Assembly (NCBI RefSeq): GCF_000219625.1
Contig: NC_018217.1
Coordinates: forward strand, 1,364,001-1,428,000
DNA length: 64,000 nucleotides
Direction of reading: 5' to 3'
From: Zymoseptoria tritici IPO323
Taxonomy: Eukaryota; Ascomycota; Dothideomycetes; Mycosphaerellales; Mycosphaerellaceae
Shown: piece by piece, positions 10,587 through 19,665 of the stretch
How positions within the stretch are numbered: the stretch's first letter is position 1
How the letters are laid out: each line of letters begins with the position of its first letter
Notes under the pieces: model-generated
Databases searched by the model: none
Told to the model about the DNA's origin: nothing
Seen by the model: only the letters and a program-made list of their open reading frames with translations
Translations under genes and position numbers: made by a program

Positions 10587-11050
10587 GCTGGGCGATGTGG
10601 AAAAGAGCGTGAATCAGGTATTCGTTGCAAGCAGATCGTCGCGACAGCAAGGAATTCTCTTGCACGAACGACTGTTGAAGAATGCGACTAGTTGAAAGCG
10701 ATGGAAGAGTGTTTGTTGAAAGGCTGAAATGTTTCTTGTGAAGAGACAAAGCCGAACAAAATCCGCGCGAGCTGAGATCCGGGGAAAGACCCTGTTCGTG
10801 CCTGCCCTTTCAGGATTCTGTCACATGCAAAGCAAACTCACGCCCGGAATACCACAACCGCCACGATATGGTTGTCCAGACAATTCCACAAAGAGTCATG
10901 ACATGTTCACGCCGCGATAGTATCGACAAACTTCGTCGATTGTCATTCCATACGCTGCATGATTCGTGATGTTTGTTTCCTGTTCTCGACGGCTCCTCCA
11001 GCCGTCATCAGGATGACCTTCCCAGCTACTGGCCAGGACCATAATCGACT
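10587..11050. other. Intergenic region between XDJ1-like gene and sugar transporter
   Basis: Upstream region of the Hsp40 gene and 3' flank of the transporter, both on the minus strand. A short heat-shock-type search by eye gave no convincing nGAAn array. No coding frame is supported. Confidence 0.5.
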
Positions 11051-12931
11051 TTAAACTTGCATCTTCTTCGAGTCGATATCCTCGACCCGCTCTGGAGACT
11101 GCTCCCCGACATCCTTGCCCTCCAAACCTTCTCCCTTCTCTAGCTTCTGGGCAGTACCCGTGAAGTTCTTCGTCTTCCACGCCGGAGTGCCGATGTAAGG
11201 AATACCATTCGGATCCTCAAACATCTCTGTGATGTCTTCGAGTGGTTTACCGCCGGTCTCGGGAAAGAGGAAGAACACGTGAATAGTCATGGCGACGCAG
11301 AAAATGGCGAAGACGAGGTAGGTCTTCCATTTGATGGAGACGAAAGCTGGCGGGACGAAGTAGCCGAGAGCGAACTGTAAGAGGAGGTCAGGATCGATTC
11401 AGCTGGACAAACTTCATTGCACTTACATTGAAAGCCCAGTTGGCCGAAGTAGCGAACGCGGTGGCTTTGCCACGGAGATGATTCGGGAAGAGCTCTGGAG
11501 GGTAGATCCACGATACCGGACCCCAGGTTGGCGCATACGATGCGACGAAAAGATAGCTGCAAGCAATGACAGCCTTGGACGGCGGACCGCTGACTTGGAC
11601 GGAAGCCTCCTTGATGCCGCCGACGCCCTTTGGACCAGGATCCGTGCCGTAGCTGGCCAAGAGACCGGCATTTGCGAACAGCCAGGTAGCCATCAAGGTC
11701 GAGCCTACCAGTAGAAGTGGACGGCGACCGATACGATCCACGAGGTAGAGACCTGGAAGAGTCATGACGACGTTGATCACGTATTGAATCGATGAGGAGA
11801 CCAGAAGGGTGTTGCCAGTCAGGCCGGCCATGGCGAAGACGTACGTGATGTAGTACATCATCACCTGCGACAAGGGTCAGTCAATACTTACGAGTGGAAT
11901 GAGGCACAAACTGAACTCACATTCATCCCAGTGAGTTGCGACCAGATCTGCGTGAAGGCAGCGATGTGCGTCCGGTTGATGTATCGAGGAGAGAAGAGCT
12001 CGAGAAAGCTAGCCGCCTGGGCTTGACGCTCGATCTCGACCCATTCCTTGATCTCCTTGAACTCGTGAGCTACAAATGGGCTGTTCGGGTCTCCGTGGCC
12101 GTGCGTGAGGATGAGGACTTGCTCGCACTCCTCCCATCGATCTTTGGTCGCGAGCCAGCGTGGCGTCTCGGGGAGGAACATCATGCCGAAGAAGAGGATG
12201 ATCGCAGGAATCATTTGAAGAGCCCATGGCACGCGGAAGGCGGCCGGACCATCCATGAAAGAGCAGCCATAGGAGATGTCTTGTTGAATGAGGTCAGTTA
12301 AAGGGGTATTGGGGTCAAGTTCACCGTGGCCAACGTACAAAACATGATCAGGATACCCCAGGTGATGGCCCATTGTTGCGCCCCGACCAGACGACCTCGC
12401 TTTGAGGGAGGTGCAATCTCGGAGATGTACACTGGAACTTGAGCGGAGCAGATTCCGACACAGAATCCGTTGATGATGCGACCGATGATTAGCATGGGAA
12501 TGTTCTGCGCGGCGGAGACGATGATGCAGCCGATGACCCAGATCATGGAACCGATCCTGAAGAGTTGTCAGTCAAAGAGCGCGAATGAGCCTGTGTTGGT
12601 GGACACTCACATGATGGCGCGCTTGCGACCAAGGCGGTCGGAGAGAAAACCAGACAAGAGTGAAGCGAGCCAGGAGCCGGCCGCCATACTGGCGGTGATA
12701 CCACCTTGAGTGCTGGCATGGGGTCCCAAGCACTCGCCTGGACCTTGGTGGAAGTAGCAGAGGTAGCCCTTTCCGGCGATGCTGTGTGAAGAGTCAGTCA
12801 TATCATAGCGTCGTGAAGTGAAGTGACAAGCACACTCACATCGCACTCATCGACGAGATGTCGAAACCGAACAGACCACCTCCAATGACGGAGATAGCTG
12901 CGATGAGGTAGATGTTGCCAAACTTCTTCAT
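11051..12931 (-). CDS. MFS sugar transporter (high-affinity hexose type)
   Basis: Six exons joined by frame: 12931-12840, 12781-12611, 12556-12339, 12279-11921, 11864-11427 and 11374-11051, giving 533 residues. All five introns are 52-59 bp with GTGAGT, GTACGT or GTAAGT donors. Sugar-porter motifs: GGGLFGFDISSMSAI in TM1, DRLGRKRAI after TM2, GRIINGFCVGI and PVYISEIAP in TM4-5, PETPRWLATK at the end of TM6, DRIGRRPLLLVG, and PETGGKPLEDITEMF at the C-terminal end. The cytoplasmic tail is about 55 residues and acidic/Lys-rich. Substrate is probably glucose or a related hexose/pentose; this cannot be fixed from sequence. Two CTGGGG hexamers upstream (13038, 13183) match a CreA-type core but are short enough to be chance. 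Confidence 0.87.
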
Positions 12932-14560
12932 GCTGGGCAACGAGGGTGTTGTTGTGTGTGATGTCAAGGGAGCGTGGGAAGGTCAAGTTGGGGCCGCGGT
13001 GAGTGAAGATATTAAAAGCTCAAGATCGCCATACAATCTGGGGTGGAAGAGCGGTGCCAGGGTCTCTGTGTAACGGTAGTGTGGTAAAAGTCATTCACTC
13101 TTCTGGAAGCCAATCACAGCTCTCGGTATGGCGAAGAAGGTTGCATACTTTCCCGCCAGTTCAAGCTATCCTGGTCTTTGCTCTGGGGCATATCACGATA
13201 TACCCTTCGTCGCCATGCACTGTGACAGGTGAACTGTTGCGCCCACGAGTAAGGCAGACTGATGGCTTGACTGAAAGCCTTCCGAGCCATGCTGCAAAGT
13301 TGACTGCACCGTTTGCATGACCGTCTTGCTAGCTGTCGCCCTCGATGAATTCTCACCGTGAGTGGCTGAAGCTGACGAGGTCGGAGGTCTTCATTGAGGT
13401 CCTCCCTCGTCACTCTCCTCCTTGCCTCCTGCACGAGCGACCTGGAACCCGATTTGTGACAGCCAATACGTCTCGTTCTTATTGCATCAGTCCCACAATT
13501 GAACCCGACGGATCGGCTCTGACTGTCCGCATGATCAAACGTGGCCGCTCAATCTGCAGACTGCACGTGTCCATGCACCGTCAAGTCGTACTCTTTCAGG
13601 ATGTCTGCGACATGCTCCAATACTGGACCCTCATCCTCCAGGAAGATCCTCGACGCGCGATCCTGAATATCATAGGCCATCCCACTTTTAAGCCCGACTA
13701 CTGGCATCGTTGGACCATCATCTCGCGGTGACACCCATCGTTCATTCTGTGGTTCGTTTGATGGTCCTAGCAGGCAGGTGAGAAATGTGAGGTGAAGTAC
13801 CAAAGATCCGAAGAAGAGTGACCCGACGTTCGACAAGCTTCAGCCCCATTCTTAGCGCTCTGGAGAGATGGCCCGAGCGCTGTGCCGGCTTCCGAGGAGA
13901 TGCTTCCACCATTCGTCGAGTCGTTTTTCCTTCTTCATTCGCTCATCACTCGAGGCACGCCCTACCTATGCGTGAGAGCAAAGCAAACGAGCATCGACAC
14001 TCACGAGGGTATCGCTTGCTGCGCTCCGTGGCCATCTCCAAGTCTTGTCAGCCCACGGCGCTAGCATCAACTGCACAGCATCACCCTGTCCGACATATCG
14101 ACCAACGGCGAACGTGGCTCTCGCAGTCCGGTGACCATCTTCTCCTCCGTGAAACTCACAAACCCCCGCTTGTGCATTCTCTCACGCTCGCTCAGGACGC
14201 GGCGAGCCAAGAACTGGTCCCTCGATTGCGATTGCCGGGAGCTGTTGTGCTGCCAGTCTGCGGCCGCGCTCACAGTCTTGTGGCCTGTCGTACAAGCGTA
14301 GCGTGTTGCGCAGAGAGCGACCTTCACGAGAAGGAGGAGAAAGATACGCAAGGTAAGGTAGCTTTCAAGGCGGTGGATGGACTGGAAGAATATAGAGAGC
14401 AAGTGATTGGTGCCATTGCTGACGGAGTCCGCCCCGCATTCACATGAATGACCTTCAAGCTTCCCTCAACTTTCCGTATCAACACCTTCCATCCTCTCCA
14501 TACCATGACTGATCGCAGTAGTTTCCGGAGCTGCAGCGGCCCATCATTCCAGCAACCACC
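12932..14560. other. Long upstream region between sugar transporter and ATG16
   Basis: No gene could be modelled. Open frames on both strands lack ATG starts (the longest on + begins at a GTG near 13818) and show no recognisable domain. The one stretch that reads like protein is on the minus strand at 13549-13776 and is listed separately. The region probably carries the transporter promoter and the ATG16 promoter. Confidence 0.45.
13549..13776 (-). pseudogene. Possible coding remnant or exon of an unmodelled gene
   Basis: The minus-strand frame reads with ordinary protein-like composition (ERWVSPRDDG, then GLKSGMAYDIQDRASRIFL, then ILKEYDLTVHGHVQSAD) before a TGA. There is no upstream ATG in a longer frame; the first in-frame ATG is internal. 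A TGCTAG acceptor-like site lies just upstream. I do not recognise the family. It could be the last exon of a small gene, a gene remnant, or chance. Confidence 0.25.
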
Positions 14561-15229
14561 ATGACCGACTGGTTAGAGCAATACTCCGCCGCGCTAGCAG
14601 TCCGCGATGCTCGCGAGCAAGCCCACAAGCCATACATAGACGCCTGTACGTCTGGACCTCATTCACTGGATCCAATCCATATTCGACTCTGCTAACATCG
14701 TGATTAAGTCACCCGTCTCGCCGATCGTACCGCCTCCGCCGCTCTCACACCCGCGACGACAAATCCACCCCTACCTACCTCATCGTCACCAGCATCCCTT
14801 CCAATACGAACCTCGACCCCTTCGCAACCCTCGTCCACCACCAGCGACAACCTGACCACTCTACGCAACGACCTAGCAGCCAATCAGAAAGCCCGCGCCC
14901 TCCTGTCCACCCAACTTTCCTCCCTGCAGACCGAGCACACCGCGCTCCAGTCCTCATCGACCCTCCAAGCCCAGTCCATCACACGCCTCACAACTCAAAA
15001 CCGAAACCTCACTCGTTCCCTCCGCGACCGCGAAGAGGAACTGAAAGGGAAGGCCAAACTCGTCCAGGATGCGCAAGATGAAATGGTGAGTCTGGGACTG
15101 GCGCTGAGTATGGCGGAACAGAAAGCGGAGCGCTTGGAAGGGGAGAACCGTGAACTGGTGCGGCGGTGGGTGGAGTACAAAGAAGGGGAAGTGGAGAGGG
15201 AGAATCAGAGGAGAGGGTGGGGAGATTGA
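14561..15229 (+). CDS. ATG16: Autophagy protein Atg16
   Basis: Two exons, 14561-14645 and 14709-15229, 201 residues; intron of 63 bp with GTACGT donor and a GCTAAC branch motif. The N-terminus WLEQYSAALAVRDAREQAHK is the Atg5-binding helix, followed after the intron by FTRLADRTA. A Ser/Thr/Pro-rich linker leads into a long coiled coil (LRDREEELKGKAKLVQD, then LALSMAEQKAERLEGENREL). Fungal Atg16 has this short two-part form without the WD40 domain of animal ATG16L1. It dimerises and scaffolds the Atg12-Atg5 conjugate that lipidates Atg8 at the phagophore. Confidence 0.92.
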
Positions 15230-16169
15230 GGAAAGAGGTAGTAACAGAGCATGCAATATGAGAGAAGGACTGAGAGAAGACGATTTGATGGTATACACGA
15301 CATAGATGACCAACCACCCATTAACGGGTAGGTTCAGTAAAGGGCAGACCGGGAGATATCCGAACTCCGTTGCAAGACCTTCATTTCGTAATGGTAAGGT
15401 GATTCACATCGGTCTGCGACTCCTGAATACTCATTCCGGATGCGTGGCGTGAACATGTCCCTATGAGGCAAGCAAATACGCCTGAAACCACAAACAGCCC
15501 ATCCACCGAAACTCGCTCATCAGCCCACCACGCGACTCCAACGTGCGCGGCAGCCTCACATCAGGAACCGAACCGGGAGGCAGGGCTGGGAAACGGTATC
15601 GGCATATGCAGCCAGCATGAATCAGAGTTTCGAAACAGCAAACGGGCGGGTGTGGGTGGTGCAAAACGGTTCATTCACCAACGGGCGTGATCCATGAAGC
15701 CGGCACATGGCAATTTGTTTTATTTCGATCCTTTCTCATTCAATGCGAATAATAGGAGGGGGAGGAGGAGGAAATGTTTCAGATCTTCCTGCTACCGTGA
15801 TGATGATTTGAGGGAATTTTGGTGCGGCGGATGGACCGGGGTGTTTGGGAAGCCGGTTCGCGTGCTGGGGAGCCGACCTATAAGGGTTGGAGGAGTAATA
15901 AGCGGAGAAGAGGAGACGGGAGGTACAAGAGTATATGCGCTGTGAGCTGGATTGAGGGCGGGGGCGTTGTGGATTTTGAGGAGGGGAGTGCGACGTGGTG
16001 GGAGAGGAGAGGAAAGGGAATTGCAGGAGTGTCATCTCAATACTTAGTGTATCGTGATTGAGGTTGGAATAAGATTCGAGAGTTGCGTGATGAGGCTCCA
16101 GCTGTGGAGAGACAGGGTGACGAGAGAGGAGATTTGACGTTTTGATGAGGAGAGATGATGGCTGACGAG

Positions 16170-16191
16170 CGGATGGCGGATGGCGGATGGC
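16170..16191. repeat. Short GGCGGAT tandem motif
   Basis: Three consecutive copies of a 7-bp GCGGATG-type unit in the non-coding region upstream of samB. Probably a replication-slippage microsatellite. Confidence 0.6.
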
Positions 16192-16686
16192 CCTTGCCTG
16201 TGCTGGGGCTGGGGCTGAATCAAATCGAATTAATTGATGGAGCTTCGATGCTTCTTTTCACGGACATGACAACAACAACATTGTGAGTGAATTCACCTCT
16301 CATCTCAGGCATCTCATCGGACACGACATAGGCGAGGCAGCATTCTCCAATCAATCCAGCAGCAGCAGATTTGTCGCCTCTCACGTGCGACTTGCAACGG
16401 TGCAAGGATCTACATTCAGCAGTACTTCCATCTTCTTCTCCAGCCCAGAAGTTGCCAAGTCCCCAGCTTAACCGCCTCGACCCGCCACAAGAGAATAACG
16501 CCCGACCGACAGACTCGGATGAGGAGCGGGCCAACTCCTCACTCTCTCTGCTCTGCTCTGCCATCATCTCAGAGACATACCAACCAAATCAACCTCGACT
16601 CTTCTTCAAACATACTCTTCACACCTTTTCCAGAACATCACATCCCCACTTTGCGCCACCTCAATCTTGACCCTTACCGGGCTGCC

Positions 16687-16708
16687 CTAGTTCTAGTTCT
16701 AGTTCTAG
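16687..16708. repeat. CTAGTT hexamer repeat
   Basis: Three and a half copies of a CTAGTT unit in the presumed samB leader/promoter. Simple sequence repeat. Confidence 0.7.
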
Positions 16709-17071
16709 CGAACCGAAGCGGAGGCAGGACCCGCCGACTCTCCTCGCAAGTCCCGTCTTCCATTCTCTCCTGGCCGGCTTTGTCACCACAAACAATCCTC
16801 CTCCATCACCCCAAAGAACTACCATCCACTGCCCGGTGGCGCTCTCAATCTGGCGTCGACGTGCTTACGAGTCCAGCGTCTTGCATTCGCGGTGTTTTCT
16901 TCGGTTATTTGCTAGTTGACCCATTTGCGAGACGCCTGCACTCCGAGTCCTCCTCCTCCGTCACACCCCTCGACCGACCGCCTTTATCGACTTTGCTCCC
17001 AACCATCCATCAACCACGACTCCTTTCCCACCGTTCGCCGTTCGCGGCGTTCGGTCGACGCCACAGCAAAC

Positions 17072-19114
17072 ATGCGCGAAGTCAACTTCAGCATCCCCAA
17101 CGCGAACAAGGCCTCGGTCGGCATCACCACCGCCCTTTATGACCGACGAGCGCTCGACTGTACTTCCACCCTCCCTCTCATCAACTCCTTGAATAATCTC
17201 GCATACCTCACCACATCCTCCGGTCGAATTCGAGACATACTCACCGTCGATGGCGGGATCGAACGACTGGTATGCATCCTCAAAGAAGGGAGGAGCAAGG
17301 ACATGATGGAGATGTGGAAGTGGAATCTGGCCTTTCAATGTATAGTGAACATCGGCGTGAGAGGTTCAGAAGCCGTGCGGACACGGGTGGTCGAGGCGGA
17401 TATGGTCCCTGTCATTGCGACGATACTCGACAATTACTTTCAGGTCATTGAAAAGAGCAAAGAACGACACGAGGCGGAGAGCAGGAAGAAGTGTCCATTC
17501 AGCAGCTCTCGGAGCTTCTCACGGTCGGGTCACCACCGTACGGAGTCTAACGAGCACCGCTCAGGGAGAAGTCGAAGACACGCACCACCTCCTCCGATTG
17601 CCATTCCGGAGACACCGACGCAAAACGATGCAGAGGAGCCATCCAGCGACATCACGCCCACAGCGTACACCGCGAATCTATCCCTCAGCTCACCGCCCGA
17701 GCGGACGGTGTTCCCTCGCCAACACGGACAGCACAGGTCGATTGGTGGTAGGGCGCAATACTCTTCGCCCAGCATACCCAGCACGAGCCTCGCCGAATCA
17801 TCGGTATCATCCAGCATGACATTACAAAGCACTTCGGGTACGCCATACGTCCGTCCGGTCCGCGATGTCGACAGGCTACCCTCGATGGTCACGACGGAAC
17901 TGAGCTCGCAACCTCAATCTCCCACCACACCTGGCGCAACGATCATTCGCGCGGAAAGTCCACGAGTCGCGGCCAGTGGAAGCCGTCCACGACGGAGGCC
18001 TTCCATCCGCCATCAACTATCCATCTCCGGGTCTGATGATGATGGTCAGATTGAAGAGAATGTTTCGGACGATTCCAACGGCAACGATGGAGAGCCGATG
18101 GTTGGCATTCAATCCGACATTACCATGCAGGATATTGTGAACGATGATGGCATGCTGGACGCGGAAGGCAATGCCATCACAATCACTGTCCCCGATGTAT
18201 CAGGAGAGGAGAACGAAACGTTCAACATCACCCATCGATCATCAGTCGACGGCAGCCTGGTCAACCCCGGAGCAACACCAACTCAAGCACAAATGAATCT
18301 CCCACAAACACAACTCCCTCCACCGGTCAACGTTATCAACACAACCCCGCCCAGCCTCCAGAACACAACCTGGTTCGCCTCACAATCTCTTCCAATGGGT
18401 CGACCCGCCGCACCCGCCAGCGTCCTCGCCGCCATGCCCCGCGACGAAGACGTCCTCATGTCCCTTCAACTCCTCGCTTACGTTTCCAAATACTGCAACC
18501 TCCGCGCATACTTTCAAAAATCACACCTCGTTCCTCGCCTCAAAATCGGCAACGACCTCAACCTGCTCGATCCAGACTACAATCCCGCCACCCATCCAGC
18601 CATGACCGAAGCCGAACTCGAAGAAGAATGGGACAATGAATTCGTCATCAAACCCGGCGAGAAACCCTACAACATCTTCCCCCTGATTGAGAAATTCACC
18701 GCCAAACCATCCTCTTCCTCCCGCTCCTGCTCCTCCTCATCTACCTCCCCTCAACAAAACGACATGCAATACTGGGCCGGCGTCGTGATGCGCAATCTCT
18801 GCCGCAAAGACGACTCCCGAGGCGGTATCCGACAGTGCGCGTACTGGCAATGCGGGAAGTGGGAAGAGTACACCCGACAATTCGCGAAATGCAGAAGATG
18901 TCGACGGACAAAGTATTGTAGCAAGGAATGTCAAAAGGGCGCGTGGGGCAGTCATCGATTCTGGTGTGTCGCGGCGGAAGAGCATGCGGAGGGAGGGAGT
19001 GGGAGGGCGGATCGAGAAGGGGAGAGGTCGGAGAGGAGGAGGGAGAGGCATCATCATCATCATCATCACCATTCTTCTTCTGCTCATGGTCAGCAGAATC
19101 AGAGTCATACTTGA
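17072..19114 (+). CDS. samB: MYND-type zinc finger protein SamB
   Basis: Single exon, 680 residues from the ATG at 17072 (MREVNFSIPNANKASVGI), the conserved start of SamB; the frame is open further upstream but without an ATG. Residues 1-125 are the armadillo-like conserved block (ALDCTSTLPLINSLNNLAYL, IERLVCILKEG, NIGVRGSEAV). A long disordered Ser/Pro middle is followed by a conserved segment with PRDEDVLMSLQLLAY. The MYND finger is near residues 590-635 (CAYWQCGKW, then CRRCRRTKYCSKECQ, then SHRFWC). The tail has eight consecutive histidines. In Aspergillus nidulans SamB acts in polarity and nuclear positioning during conidiophore development. Confidence 0.92.
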   Translation: MREVNFSIPNANKASVGITTALYDRRALDCTSTLPLINSLNNLAYLTTSSGRIRDILTVDGGIERLVCILKEGRSKDMMEMWKWNLAFQCIVNIGVRGSEAVRTRVVEADMVPVIATILDNYFQVIEKSKERHEAESRKKCPFSSSRSFSRSGHHRTESNEHRSGRSRRHAPPPPIAIPETPTQNDAEEPSSDITPTAYTANLSLSSPPERTVFPRQHGQHRSIGGRAQYSSPSIPSTSLAESSVSSSMTLQSTSGTPYVRPVRDVDRLPSMVTTELSSQPQSPTTPGATIIRAESPRVAASGSRPRRRPSIRHQLSISGSDDDGQIEENVSDDSNGNDGEPMVGIQSDITMQDIVNDDGMLDAEGNAITITVPDVSGEENETFNITHRSSVDGSLVNPGATPTQAQMNLPQTQLPPPVNVINTTPPSLQNTTWFASQSLPMGRPAAPASVLAAMPRDEDVLMSLQLLAYVSKYCNLRAYFQKSHLVPRLKIGNDLNLLDPDYNPATHPAMTEAELEEEWDNEFVIKPGEKPYNIFPLIEKFTAKPSSSSRSCSSSSTSPQQNDMQYWAGVVMRNLCRKDDSRGGIRQCAYWQCGKWEEYTRQFAKCRRCRRTKYCSKECQKGAWGSHRFWCVAAEEHAEGGSGRADREGERSERRRERHHHHHHHHSSSAHGQQNQSHT

Positions 19115-19665
19115 AAGAGGGGAGGTGGGAGGGAGACGAGGGAGTGGTAATGTGTACACACTTGAGGAGTTTTGGACGGTCGGATGAAGGCAGCGGCAGA
19201 CGAGAGGGTGGAGAGAAAGGATAGGATACCCCCTTTTTACCTTGAATTATTGATTAGGAGTGGAGAATGGAGAATGGATGGATGGAACGACATGACAGGA
19301 ACAAGGGCATAGCGAGCATGGCGTTGAAGATTAATGATCATGTTGTCTCTGTTCTACTTGATTTGATATTCTTGTCTCTCCGTGCCTTGTGATGAAGAGG
19401 ACTAGCGAGACCAATGCATCAACCAAATGAAGCGGTAGCATGACCACATATGTGAGCTGAACTTCTAGCGAGAAAAACGAAGTCCATGTACAAGAGTGAA
19501 AGTAACACTCAACAGAGCATCAACAACGATCGCCCACTCGAATCAATAACAACGACCGGCTCCCTCTTCTCCCCGAAGCTCTCAATTCTCTCCTCCTGCT
19601 CTTCCTCCATCCTCTCTCTCAGTTCACAAACCCCACCTCTCAACGACAATCAACCTCCCCTTTGA
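19115..19665. other. Convergent intergenic region
   Basis: 3' flanks of samB (+) and the repeat-bearing frame (-). AT-richer than the genes, with no supported gene, RNA or mobile element. Confidence 0.55.

Larger units (their letters stand above)
15230..17071. other. Long intergenic / samB leader region
   Basis: 1.8 kb without a supported gene. It is purine/pyrimidine-skewed, with short tandem motifs near 16170 and 16687. The last ~600 bp is CT-rich and probably the promoter and leader of samB. An ATG at 16519 opens a 207-codon frame that overlaps the samB start in another frame. Confidence 0.5.

Noticed and set aside
12980..13190. CreA-type CTGGGG sites upstream of the sugar transporter
   Set aside because: Only two hexamers, in a GC-rich genome where they are expected by chance; mentioned in the gene entry but not called as operators.
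13818..14447. 209-codon plus-strand frame between the sugar transporter and ATG16
   Set aside because: It begins with GTG, has Arg/Ser/His-rich composition typical of random frames in GC-rich DNA, and shows no domain.
16916..17071. N-terminal extension of SamB
   Set aside because: The extended frame starts at TTG; the ATG at 17072 begins the conserved MREVNFS sequence.
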